Part shown: positions 1 to 7,729 of the stretch, piece after piece
Layout: every line of letters starts with the position of its first letter
Numbering within the stretch: position 1 is the first letter of the stretch
From: UMGS1519 sp050951095
GTDB taxonomy: Bacteria; Actinomycetota; Coriobacteriia; Coriobacteriales; Eggerthellaceae
NCBI GenBank assembly: GCA_050951095.1
Contig: JBMNIQ010000005.1
Span: 581,883-645,882, forward strand
Reading direction: 5' to 3'
DNA length: 64,000 nt
Notes under the pieces: generated by a model
What the model was told of the DNA's origin: nothing
Database searches by the model: none
What the model saw: only the letters and a program-made list of their open reading frames with translations
Program-made: the position numbers and the translations under genes

Positions 1-26
1 AGCATTACAATTGCGCATCAATTTGA

Positions 27-52
27 AAAGGCCCGCTCCGAAGCGGGCCTTT
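27..52 (+). terminator. Rho-independent terminator of an upstream gene
   Basis: An 11-bp perfect stem (27-37 with 42-52) closes on a 4-base loop, and its right arm ends in three T. It probably ends a gene lying left of the window. Confidence 0.7.
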
Positions 53-105
53 GTGCGCCATGCTTGAGTCGGATGTGTTATGAGATGCGAGAGAAAGGGG
101 TACTT

Positions 106-702
106 ATGAGCGAGCAATACGACGGCACGGACCCGATTGAGGAATTGCGGCAAACGTGGAACAAGAGACTGAAGTCGTTGCGCATCACGGGTTTGGTGCT
201 GAGCATCATCATGATCATCGTCGGCATACTCTGCTTCGTCTATCCGCTGCAGGCTGCGTATGCGTTGGAGATATTCGTCACGATCCTGCTTATCGCCTTC
301 GGCATCGTTGAAATCGTCGAGTTCTTCTCGTTGCCTGCCATTATGCGGACGGGCGGATTGCTGGTATCCGGCCTGTTGAATATCCTGCTTGCATGGCTGT
401 TGCTTTCTTCGCAGAGCATCTACATGCTGGCCATCTTCGGATTCCTGTTCGCGTTTATTCTGCTGCTGCTGGGCATCGAGCAGCTGGTATTCCGCTCTCG
501 CCTGTCGTACTTCGGCATCACGGAAGGCACCGGTTGGCTCATGGCAAACGGCATCATCTGCCTGATTGCCGGCGTGGTCTTCCTGTTCTCGCCCATTGCG
601 TCGTCTGCGGCCATGAGCATCCTGGTGGGCTGCTACCTGCTGGTGGGCGGCGTGACCATGCTCATCGAGTTCTTCAAGACGAAGGAGCTGAAAGCGGAAT
701 AG
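106..702 (+). CDS. HdeD/DUF308 family integral membrane protein
   Basis: This 198-residue protein is almost entirely hydrophobic. It has about six predicted membrane segments arranged as three hairpin-like pairs, and a short charged cytoplasmic N-terminus (about residues 1-30). The spacing and the pattern of G-I-x-x-x-I/L helices resemble the DUF308 family, whose best known member is the HdeD acid-resistance membrane protein of E. coli. The ATG at 106 is chosen over an upstream TTG at 64 because a GAGAAAGGGG ribosome site lies just ahead of it. It stands alone between two terminators. The family suggests an envelope stress role, but nothing in the sequence defines one. Confidence 0.75.
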   Translation: MSEQYDGTDPIEELRQTWNKRLKSLRITGLVLSIIMIIVGILCFVYPLQAAYALEIFVTILLIAFGIVEIVEFFSLPAIMRTGGLLVSGLLNILLAWLLLSSQSIYMLAIFGFLFAFILLLLGIEQLVFRSRLSYFGITEGTGWLMANGIICLIAGVVFLFSPIASSAAMSILVGCYLLVGGVTMLIEFFKTKELKAE

Positions 703-735
703 CGTAGATGCCGGATAATCCTGCTGAGTTGTTCC

Positions 736-775
736 GTGCAGCCCATCCCGTTCGGGGTGGGCTGCACGTTCTTTT
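736..775 (+). terminator. Rho-independent terminator of the HdeD-like gene
   Basis: A long GC-rich hairpin (736-749 with 754-767) is followed by TTCTTTT. It ends the 106-702 transcript. Confidence 0.75.
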
Positions 776-927
776 ATGCGGATAAGTCTAATCTGGCGGC
801 ATTCATTCGGCGGTATTGGACGTTTTGTCCGAGAAGTCGCGATTCCATTGAATTAAACTATCGGTGTTACCTGACGTTGTATGAAAATGAATATCCAGCA
901 TATTTTGGGAAGGGATGACGAAGCCCG

Positions 928-1803
928 ATGGAATTGCGCCAACTCGAATACTTTCTCGCAACCGCCCGTTTGAATAACATGACGGAGGCCGCACGGCAGA
1001 TGCACGTGTCGCAGCCGTCTTTGAGCAACGCGGTGAAAAGCCTGGAAACGGAATTGGGCGTTCCGCTGTTCAACCGCTATGGCAAGCGCATCGAGCTCAA
1101 TGATGCCGGCAAGTATTTCGCTTCGCGTATCTCATCTGCCATGGATGTGGTCGCAGAGGCGAAAAACGTCGTGTCGCAGAAAGACCGCGAACGCGAACAT
1201 ACCGTGAACTGCACGCTGGGTATCCCCACGGGCAATGGCGGCAAGCTTCTCAGCAGCTTCTTCAAGCTCCACCCCGACATCAACGTGCGTCTTGGCTACC
1301 CGTCTTCGAAGCTGTTCGAGAACCAGACCGTCGACCTGCATCTTTTCGGAACGTCCGTTGACTTGGACGACACGAACGTCATCAAGCTGGGCTACGAGAA
1401 CTACGTGCTCATATTGCCGAAAGACCATCCGCTTGCGGATCGGGAGACTGTGAACCTGTCGGAAATGGCGAACGACCGCTTGATTATGACGGAGCCTTCC
1501 GAGATATATGACGAAACGAAGAGCATGTGCCGCTCGGCGGGCTTCGAGCCGAAAGTGGCGTACGAGACGCAGGTGTGCTACGAGGCCGTGAACATGGTGG
1601 AGGCGGGCCTGGGCTATGCCATCGCGGCGGAATTCACATGGCTTTCCGGTATGGATAACAATATCGCCATCATCCCGCTTGCCGACCAGCACCGGGGACG
1701 TTACCTGTACGCCCGCATGAACGAGGGCGTGGAGCCGACGGAGGCCGTTTGGAAGTTCATCGACTTCCTCCAGGATTATGCGGAGAGCCTGGTATCCGAG
1801 TAA
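928..1803 (+). CDS. LysR family transcriptional regulator
   Basis: At 291 residues this has normal LysR length. Residues 1-60 form the winged helix-turn-helix: it starts MELRQLEYFL and continues through TEAARQMHVSQPSLS and LE.ELGVPLFNR. Residues about 90-290 form the periplasmic-binding-protein-like effector domain. A GGGAAGGGATG stretch lies ahead of the ATG. The gene faces a convergent esterase gene across a shared terminator, and the minus-strand aroD-aroE pair lies beyond that. LysR regulators often control nearby catabolic genes, so the esterase and the shikimate-type genes are candidate targets. The effector is unknown. Confidence 0.9.
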   Translation: MELRQLEYFLATARLNNMTEAARQMHVSQPSLSNAVKSLETELGVPLFNRYGKRIELNDAGKYFASRISSAMDVVAEAKNVVSQKDREREHTVNCTLGIPTGNGGKLLSSFFKLHPDINVRLGYPSSKLFENQTVDLHLFGTSVDLDDTNVIKLGYENYVLILPKDHPLADRETVNLSEMANDRLIMTEPSEIYDETKSMCRSAGFEPKVAYETQVCYEAVNMVEAGLGYAIAAEFTWLSGMDNNIAIIPLADQHRGRYLYARMNEGVEPTEAVWKFIDFLQDYAESLVSE

Positions 1804-1824
1804 GCATCTTTCACTGCATACTAC

Positions 1825-1858
1825 GCGCGGCCGGGAAGTGAATCCCGGCCGCGCGCTT
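1825..1858. terminator. Bidirectional terminator between LysR gene and esterase
   Basis: A 12-bp GC-rich perfect stem (1825-1836 with 1843-1854) closes on a 6-base loop and is followed by GCTTTC on the plus strand. It sits between convergent genes. Confidence 0.65.
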
Positions 1859-1887
1859 TCATGGGGGTTATCGCGTACTTTCAAGAG

Positions 1888-2841
1888 CTAGTCCGTGACC
1901 AGCTTCAGCTCCTTCGGAAGCTCCGTGCGCTCGTGGGGGCCTTCCCAGATCACGGAGTCGATGAAGTCCAGGATCTTGTTCGTCATCTCATCCGTCTTCA
2001 GCAGCGGATCGCCATGCACGGCGCCGGGTACGAGCTCGAACTTCGCGCGCCCCTTTCCGCACGTCTCGTTGATCATGTTCGCCATACCCACGGATTGCGT
2101 ATACGGAACGATGGGGTCCGCAATGCCGTGAATGTAATAGGCGGGCGGGAAGTCCTCGCGTACGAAGTTGATGGGGCTCAGGTACGCCGCTGCGGCGCGA
2201 TTGCGGCTCAGCTTGAAGCCGGCGATCATGTTGTGCGGGAAGTTCATGCCCTCGCGCTCGTCGGCTTGGCCGACATCCGTACCCGTAGCATCTTTCAAAG
2301 CCTCTTCGGGAAGCTGATTCGTGATGTCGATCTCGTACATGTCGCTGGGGGAGTACAGGCCCACCAGGCATTGGACGGCACTGGACTGATCCGGATTGCC
2401 CATGGTCAGATCTTCCTGGATGGTGCTTCCGCCCGTTGCCGCAACCATGTTGATGATATGGCCGCCGGCAGAATTGCCCCAGATGGCAATCTTGTCCGTC
2501 TTCAGCTTGTATTCGTCGGCATGGGCACGCAGGAAGCGGATGGCCGCCTTCACATCGTAAAGCGGCATGGGCCACGTCACGGCCGGGGCAAGACGGTATT
2601 CCACGGAAGCGAGCGCATAGCCCTGGGATACGGCCTTGAAAGCGCCGGGCATGGTGTTCTCGCGCTTGTCGCCGGAAACCCAGCCGCCGCCATGGACGAA
2701 CACGATGAGAGGGAAGGGACCGTCTCCCTCGTCAGGGAGGATGATATCCATCTTCTGGCGCTCATCCTGATCGCAATAGCGCACATCATCCCAGTGGCGC
2801 TTCCACTGATTCATATCGTAATGGTAGAACTTCGGTGCCAT
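1888..2841 (-). CDS. Alpha/beta hydrolase, esterase/lipase of the hormone-sensitive-lipase type
   Basis: This 317-residue alpha/beta hydrolase carries the oxyanion motif HGGGW near residue 60 and the nucleophile elbow GNSAGG near residue 135. A late Asp (GIADPIVP) and a His (GAVHGD) complete the Ser-Asp-His triad. This pattern belongs to the HSL/BD-FAE esterase group, which hydrolyses short-chain carboxylic esters. No signal peptide is seen, so it is probably cytoplasmic. The ATG at 2841 is chosen because GAGAGGAG lies just upstream; an ATG 27 bases earlier is possible. It is encoded between the LysR gene and the aro pair. Together these could process plant-derived esters of quinate or shikimate type, which is speculation. 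Confidence 0.85.
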   Translation of the reverse strand: MAPKFYHYDMNQWKRHWDDVRYCDQDERQKMDIILPDEGDGPFPLIVFVHGGGWVSGDKRENTMPGAFKAVSQGYALASVEYRLAPAVTWPMPLYDVKAAIRFLRAHADEYKLKTDKIAIWGNSAGGHIINMVAATGGSTIQEDLTMGNPDQSSAVQCLVGLYSPSDMYEIDITNQLPEEALKDATGTDVGQADEREGMNFPHNMIAGFKLSRNRAAAAYLSPINFVREDFPPAYYIHGIADPIVPYTQSVGMANMINETCGKGRAKFELVPGAVHGDPLLKTDEMTNKILDFIDSVIWEGPHERTELPKELKLVTD

Positions 2842-3210
2842 TGAACGGCTCCTCTCATCTCGCTGCATTCAGTCTTTCGATAGTTAAAGATTAGGGGTGC
2901 GAAAGCCGTTTGGGAAATACTTCATCATGATATGCATCAACCCAGAACGAATAAGTAATGGCGTAACCAATAGACAGGGTGAATATAAATGTCGCATGCG
3001 CTGTTGGCGTTTCATTGGGCGTTCTTCGGCAGGAGCGTGCTGTCCGGGCAATCCCGTGACGAATAGAATCGCGGTACACGGTATGGAGGGATCTCCCGGG
3101 ACGAATATCTGCTCCCTCACGAAAGAAGAGGGAACCCTGGCCATCCGTGAAGCGAAGCGGGCCGACTCCGACAGCCCGTACGGATATACGAGGAGGTGTT
3201 TAGCAGAAGA
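2842..3210. other. Intergenic region with no recognisable gene
   Basis: About 370 bases lie between the start of the esterase gene and the terminator of the aro pair. Open frames exist on both strands, the longest being a 130-codon plus-strand frame at 2897-3289 that runs through the terminator. Their products look like no protein family I know and lack a convincing ribosome site. The part next to the esterase (2868-2990) is relatively A+T-rich and probably holds its promoter. Confidence 0.4.
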
Positions 3211-3245
3211 AAAGGGCTGTATCGGACAATCCGATACAGCCCTTT
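3211..3245. terminator. Terminator of the aroD-aroE transcript
   Basis: A perfect 16-bp stem (3211-3226 with 3230-3245) closes on a 3-base loop, with short T-rich flanks on both strands. It lies just downstream of the aroE-like gene. Confidence 0.75.
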
Positions 3246-3305
3246 GTTTGCATTCGGAATACGGCAGTTATGCAGCATTCCGCACGTAGAAACACGGGTA
3301 AGTCA

Positions 3306-4187
3306 TTACTCCTTCGAGGAGTTCAGCTCCTCGGCAACTTCCTCGGTGGGCATCTCGATGCCGTACCAGATGCGTTCGCCGATGGCGGCCTGCTCGTTCA
3401 TCATGCCGATGCCGGGAACGATGGTGCAGCCCTTTGCCTTTGCGTCCTGCAGCAGCTGGGTCACGCGCGGCAGGTATACGGCGTCGGCTACGAACATGCC
3501 CTCCTTGATGAACTCGGCGGGGACGGGGGTATCCGTGCAGTCATGGCCCATGCCGACGGGCGTGGCGTTAGCCAGGACATCGGAAGCGGCAACGCATTCC
3601 TTCATCTCATCTTTGTTCTCGAACTCATGCAGGACCACATTGCAGCCCGTCTCTGCGGAAACGCGCGGACCAAGGTCCTGGACATGCTTGTAGGACGGGC
3701 CGTCGTCGCGGCAGAACACATGCAGCGTGGAGATGCCGTCCAGAGCCGCCTGGACCAGGATGGCGGAACCGGCGCCGCCGCATCCGGTCAGCGTCATGGT
3801 CTTGCCCTTCGGGTCGAAGCCGTGCTTCTTCAGGTTGTCCATGAAGCCCTGGCCATCGGAGTTGTGGCCGATGAGCTTCTTATCCTCCGTCTTCTGGACA
3901 ACGTTCACGGCACCCATCAGCTTCGCGGCATCGGACAGGCCGTCCAGATAGGGGATGATGGCCTGCTTGCACGGCATGGTCACATTCGAGCCGTCCCAGC
4001 CGTCCATGCGGCGCATGGCGTTCAGCACGTCGGGCAGATCCTCGGGATCGATCTCGAAGGCCACATACACCGCATTGATGCCGCACTTCTTGAACGACAG
4101 GGTGTGCGTGGCAGGGGACATGGAGTGGCGGATCGGCTTGCCGATCAGGCTGATCAGATGCGTTTCACCAGTGACGTTGATATCCAT
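3306..4187 (-). CDS. aroE: Shikimate/quinate dehydrogenase (AroE/YdiB family)
   Basis: At 293 residues it has usual family length. The N-terminal substrate domain shows HSMSP, the catalytic Lys in NVTMPCK, and the Asp in NSDGQGF. The Rossmann half shows the dinucleotide loop GCGGAG. After the second Rossmann strand the sequence reads CRDDGPSYKH instead of the NRT typical of NADP-dependent AroE. The acidic residues there favour NAD, as in YdiB-type quinate/shikimate dehydrogenases (inference). An AAAAGGAG ribosome site precedes the ATG. It follows aroD by 76 bases on the same strand, so the two probably share a transcript. It oxidises or reduces shikimate (or quinate) and 3-dehydroshikimate (or 3-dehydroquinate). 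The missing aro neighbours and the nearby LysR and esterase genes favour a catabolic or alternative role. Confidence 0.88.
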   Translation of the reverse strand: MDINVTGETHLISLIGKPIRHSMSPATHTLSFKKCGINAVYVAFEIDPEDLPDVLNAMRRMDGWDGSNVTMPCKQAIIPYLDGLSDAAKLMGAVNVVQKTEDKKLIGHNSDGQGFMDNLKKHGFDPKGKTMTLTGCGGAGSAILVQAALDGISTLHVFCRDDGPSYKHVQDLGPRVSAETGCNVVLHEFENKDEMKECVAASDVLANATPVGMGHDCTDTPVPAEFIKEGMFVADAVYLPRVTQLLQDAKAKGCTIVPGIGMMNEQAAIGERIWYGIEMPTEEVAEELNSSKE

Positions 4188-4201
4188 AGTTCGAAAGCTC
4201 C

Positions 4202-4215
4202 TTTTCGTATAAAGG
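4202..4215 (-). promoter_or_regulatory. Candidate operator copy 1, ahead of aroE
   Basis: The 14-base string TTTTCGTATAAAGG (plus-strand sense) lies 15-28 bases before the aroE start. It recurs exactly at 5140-5153, upstream of aroD. Here it is part of an imperfect palindrome, CCTTT-N6-AAAGG. It could be a regulator site or a shared promoter element. Confidence 0.35.
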
Positions 4216-4263
4216 TTGCCTATGCTTACATATTACGCGTCTATGTCGGACGACGTATTCTTA

Positions 4264-5028
4264 TTAAGAAAGCACGTTATGCAGGTCCTGCATCATGCGC
4301 TTTGCCTGCTTGACGTCTACCTGGCCGGGGGCGGAGGCATCTTCGAGCGCGCAGAACGTCAGCGCGCTGCCGAACAGCTCGCCGGAAAGGCGGGAGATGC
4401 TGCCGTCGCGGCCCATGGCCATGGTCAGCAGCGGGCCGTTGAAATGCAGGCGGGAAACCTCCTCGGTGGCTCCCAGCAGCTTCAGCGTGTCGGCGGCATT
4501 CTGCGCCATGACGGCGATCTTCGGAATGTCGGCGCCCAGATCGGCGAAGTGCGTAAGCAGGTTCACCATCCATTCCTGGGAGGGCGTTCCGGCGAAGTTG
4601 TGGTAGCTGATGACCGTTTTCACGCCATGCGCCCGCGCGCAGTTCACCAAATCGATCACGGCGGCATCGCCGATCCAGGATTCGATGTCCACGAGGTCGA
4701 TGGCTTCGGCTTCGATGACGGCCTTGTTCAGCTCCACGTACTTCTCAACGGGGAACGTGAGCTGGCCGCCCTGGCTTTCGGAACGGAACGTGAACAGCAG
4801 TGGATTGTCGGGAAGGGCCGCGGCAAGCTTCTTGCTTCCTTCGGCAACCTTCGCAGGATCGTTCACGTCATTCGAGAAGTCGATTCGCCATTCGTAGCAG
4901 TCAACGCCGACTTCCTTGCCCTTCTCGATGGTGGCAAGCGCTCCTTCGACATCGGGATCCATGACGGAGATGATGGTCTTCGGCAGACCTTCGCCAATGG
5001 TCATTCCCTTGATTTCCAACGGTTGCAT
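4264..5028 (-). CDS. aroD: 3-Dehydroquinate dehydratase, type I
   Basis: At 254 residues this matches class I dehydroquinases (E. coli AroD, 252). It shows the strand YEWRIDF, the ISYHNF segment with the catalytic His, and a KIAVMAQN segment with the Schiff-base Lys. Late residues lining the active site are in SRLSGELFGSALTF. It interconverts 3-dehydroquinate and 3-dehydroshikimate in the cytoplasm. The ATG at 5028 follows GGAAGGAGCAGCGG; longer upstream frames lack this signal. It is first in a two-gene unit with the aroE homologue. A copy of a 14-base repeat shared with aroE lies 112 bases upstream. Confidence 0.92.
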   Translation of the reverse strand: MQPLEIKGMTIGEGLPKTIISVMDPDVEGALATIEKGKEVGVDCYEWRIDFSNDVNDPAKVAEGSKKLAAALPDNPLLFTFRSESQGGQLTFPVEKYVELNKAVIEAEAIDLVDIESWIGDAAVIDLVNCARAHGVKTVISYHNFAGTPSQEWMVNLLTHFADLGADIPKIAVMAQNAADTLKLLGATEEVSRLHFNGPLLTMAMGRDGSISRLSGELFGSALTFCALEDASAPGQVDVKQAKRMMQDLHNVLS

Positions 5029-5139
5029 CCGCTGCTCCTTCCATTGAGCCCTATCGCAGGCATGTTCCGTTTCCTCACCGTTTATCTTAGGAACTCTCCC
5101 TGGTTGCAGCCAATATAATTCTTTGATTTGTTCTTTCGT

Positions 5140-5153
5140 TTTTCGTATAAAGG
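5140..5153 (-). promoter_or_regulatory. Candidate operator copy 2, ahead of aroD
   Basis: This is the second exact copy of the 14-base repeat found ahead of aroE. It lies about 112 bases upstream of the aroD start, in an A+T-rich stretch that probably contains the promoter. Only one arm of the palindrome seen at the aroE copy is kept. Confidence 0.35.
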
Positions 5154-5306
5154 GCGGCTTCGCTTGCACGACCCCTTCTTGACCTTGTACGCGCGCCGGC
5201 ATCGGGCAATTCGAGACTGCCGGTGCGCTACAATGAACGGCATCGGAAGCGCATCGGGCGCTTCGAAAGTTTGAAACCTCGACAAGGACGGGTTGTTGGT
5301 AAACGG

Positions 5307-5942
5307 ATGGCGCAGGAATCCTATATCACCATTCAAGGCGAATCCGTGGGGGAGTACGAAGAGAAGAAGAGCCGGTTCATCGGTCGCATTCGCCATGTGG
5401 AAACGGAGCAGGATGCGCTTTCTTTCATCCAACAGGTCCGTGCCGACAATCCTCTGGCGCGCCATAACGTCTACGCCTATGTGCTGCGGCAGAAGAACCG
5501 TGTGCGCTATTCCGACGACGGCGAGCCCCAGAAGACGGCCGGCGTGCCCACTCTGAACGTTTTACAGCATGCCGGTCTGTTCGATGTCGTCTGTGTCGTC
5601 ACGCGGTACTTCGGCGGTACGTTGCTCGGTACCGGCGGGCTGGTGCGGGCATACACCTCAGCGACGCAGGATGCGCTCAGGCATGCGCAGCTGGCAAAGA
5701 TGGCGCTTTGCTGCGATGTCGAAGTGGTTGTGGAATATTCGGACTTCGACCCGCTCGCGCATTGGCTGGACCAGCGTCAGATTCCCGTGACATCAACCAC
5801 ATACACGGATGTCGTCACCTTGACGGTCCGTTGCCTGGCATCCGATGCGGACGAAACGTGCAAGGCAATCGATGATTTCTGCCAGGGCCGGGCGCTTATG
5901 CAGGCGGGCGACGCCCTGTTCATGCCCGTTCCCCTTTCTTGA
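5307..5942 (+). CDS. YigZ/IMPACT (UPF0029) family protein
   Basis: This 211-residue protein fits the YigZ family. The N-terminal IMPACT domain shows KKSRFIG, the Ala-Arg-His-Asn stretch (LARHNVYAYVL), YSDDGEPQ and RYFGGTLLGTGGLVRAY. A C-terminal DUF1949 ferredoxin-like domain follows from about residue 130. Family members are implicated in translation regulation, but the bacterial function is not settled. The ATG at 5307 gives the usual family length, although the ribosome site is weak. It stands alone. Confidence 0.9.
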   Translation: MAQESYITIQGESVGEYEEKKSRFIGRIRHVETEQDALSFIQQVRADNPLARHNVYAYVLRQKNRVRYSDDGEPQKTAGVPTLNVLQHAGLFDVVCVVTRYFGGTLLGTGGLVRAYTSATQDALRHAQLAKMALCCDVEVVVEYSDFDPLAHWLDQRQIPVTSTTYTDVVTLTVRCLASDADETCKAIDDFCQGRALMQAGDALFMPVPLS

Positions 5943-6112
5943 TGCGCTCCGCTTGATGCTGCCGCCGATTTGCGGGCCGGCAACATCGTCCGTTCGTCGG
6001 AGCGTCGAAAAACGTTTGTAAAGTTGGTGTATATTTGTGCAGCTACGCGGTTTGCCGGCTATTCGGCATGCGCGTTCATCCCTTTTATCGGAATATACAG
6101 AGAGGAATAAAC

Positions 6113-7612
6113 ATGAGCGACAGTCTCATGGCGACCCTTGTCGATGTCACCGGCAACATCGACTCCATGATGTACACCTACTTGCTGGTGTTCTTGCTGG
6201 TGTTCTGCGCAATCTATTTCACGATTCGCACCAGAGGCGTTCAATTCCGTCTTATCAAGGACATGTTCACGCAGGTTGTGGAGAAGAAGCACGTTCCCGG
6301 CAAGCACTCCATCTCGTCGTTCCAGGCGCTGATGGTGTCTACGGCATCCCGCGTGGGAACCGGCAACATCGCCGGCGTTGCCGTGGCCATTGCCGCCGGC
6401 GGCCCCGGTGCCATCTTCTGGATGTGGCTCATGGCCTGCCTGGGCGCAGCTTCCGCATTCGTGGAATCCACGCTGGCGCAGATCTGGAAGGTCCGCGGCA
6501 AGGACGGCGAATTCCGCGGCGGCCCCGCCTACTACATCGAGCAGGCGCTGGGCAAGCGCGGCCTGGGCATCCTGTTCGCCGTGCTGCTCATCCTCTGCTA
6601 TGCATACGGCTTCAACGGATTGCAGGCGTACAACATGACCAGCGCTCTGCAGTATTACTTCTCCGATAGCGATGCTCAGATGGCTGCCATGGGTATCGGC
6701 ATCATCACCGCGGCGTTCTTCGCTTTCGTGATTTTCGGCGGCTCGAAGATGATTTCGAACATCACGTCCATCGTCGTTCCCGTCATGGCCATCACGTACA
6801 TCGCCCTGGCGCTGTTCGTGGTTTTCACGAACCTGAATGTCATGGGCTCCGTATTCTGGTTCATCAACACGTATGCGTTCGATTTCCAGTCCATCTTCGG
6901 CGGCTTCGCCGGATCCGTGTTCGTCATCGGCATCAAGCGCGGCCTGTATTCGAACGAGGCCGGCATGGGTTCCGCCCCGAACGCCGCTGCTACGGCCTCT
7001 GTTTCCCACCCCGTGAAGCAGGGCCTGGTGCAATCCCTGTCCGTGTACATCGACACGCTGTTGATCTGCACGTGCTCTGCGCTGATGATCATGGTGTTCT
7101 ATGTGAAGGCAGGCGGTGTGGGCGATCTTACCGGCATGACGCTGGTACAGGCGGCCATCTCGAACGAGGTGGGCGAGGTCGGCATCCACTTCATCACGTT
7201 CGCCATCTGCGCCTTCGCCTTCTCGTCGCTGTTGGGCAATTACTTCTATGCCGAGGGCAACATCATGTTCATCACGAAGAGCAAGGCCGTGTTGACCATC
7301 TTCCGCGTTACGTGCCTGGCTGCCGTGTGGATGGGCTGTCTGTCCAGCTTCGACCTGGCATGGAACCTGGCGGACATCACCATGGGATTCATGGCCATAG
7401 AGAACCTGATTGTCATCCTGATCTTGGGCAAATGGGCCTTCAAGGCGCTGGAAGATTATGAACGTCAGCGCAAGAAGGGCGAAAACCCGGTATTCATCGC
7501 GAATCGCATCGAAGGCCTGCCGAAGACGGAATGCTGGCATATCGACCGCACGCACTTGGATACGGTCGGCAAACAGCCGGTAGTCGATTACGTAGACAAA
7601 GCGCTGAGCTAA
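6113..7612 (+). CDS. Sodium:alanine/glycine symporter (AGCS family)
   Basis: This 499-residue, multi-spanning inner-membrane protein is of AGCS type. It shows the family signatures TRVGTGNIAGVA-like (ASRVGTGNIAG), GGPGAIFWMW, GGPAYYIE and KRGLYSNEAGMGSAPNAAA, within about 10-11 hydrophobic segments. It imports alanine, glycine or related small amino acids with Na+. The start at 6113 follows AGAGAGGAATAAAC. It is a single-gene unit ended by a strong terminator at 7639. The C-terminal 50 residues are hydrophilic and cytoplasmic. Confidence 0.93.
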   Translation: MSDSLMATLVDVTGNIDSMMYTYLLVFLLVFCAIYFTIRTRGVQFRLIKDMFTQVVEKKHVPGKHSISSFQALMVSTASRVGTGNIAGVAVAIAAGGPGAIFWMWLMACLGAASAFVESTLAQIWKVRGKDGEFRGGPAYYIEQALGKRGLGILFAVLLILCYAYGFNGLQAYNMTSALQYYFSDSDAQMAAMGIGIITAAFFAFVIFGGSKMISNITSIVVPVMAITYIALALFVVFTNLNVMGSVFWFINTYAFDFQSIFGGFAGSVFVIGIKRGLYSNEAGMGSAPNAAATASVSHPVKQGLVQSLSVYIDTLLICTCSALMIMVFYVKAGGVGDLTGMTLVQAAISNEVGEVGIHFITFAICAFAFSSLLGNYFYAEGNIMFITKSKAVLTIFRVTCLAAVWMGCLSSFDLAWNLADITMGFMAIENLIVILILGKWAFKALEDYERQRKKGENPVFIANRIEGLPKTECWHIDRTHLDTVGKQPVVDYVDKALS

Positions 7613-7638
7613 AACGCTTCGTCGAGGCGATAGTTACG

Positions 7639-7674
7639 AAAATGCGCTCCTGCCGAAAGGGGCGCATTTTTCGT
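7639..7674 (+). terminator. Rho-independent terminator of the AGCS gene
   Basis: A 12-bp stem (7639-7650 with 7659-7670, one G-T pair) is followed by TTTTTC. Confidence 0.8.
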
Positions 7675-7729
7675 ATGCAGTGGGATTTCGCCCTTCAGGG
7701 GGCCTGGAGATTCGGGGACAATAGCGGAT

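Noticed and set aside
2897..3289. A 130-codon plus-strand frame between esterase and aroE
   Set aside because: It reads through the strong hairpin at 3211-3245, lacks a ribosome site and resembles no known protein.
6059..7555. A 498-codon minus-strand open frame opposite the AGCS symporter
   Set aside because: Its product is highly charged and His/Asp-rich without domain features, as expected for the antisense of a GC-rich membrane-protein gene. The plus-strand frame has clear family motifs.
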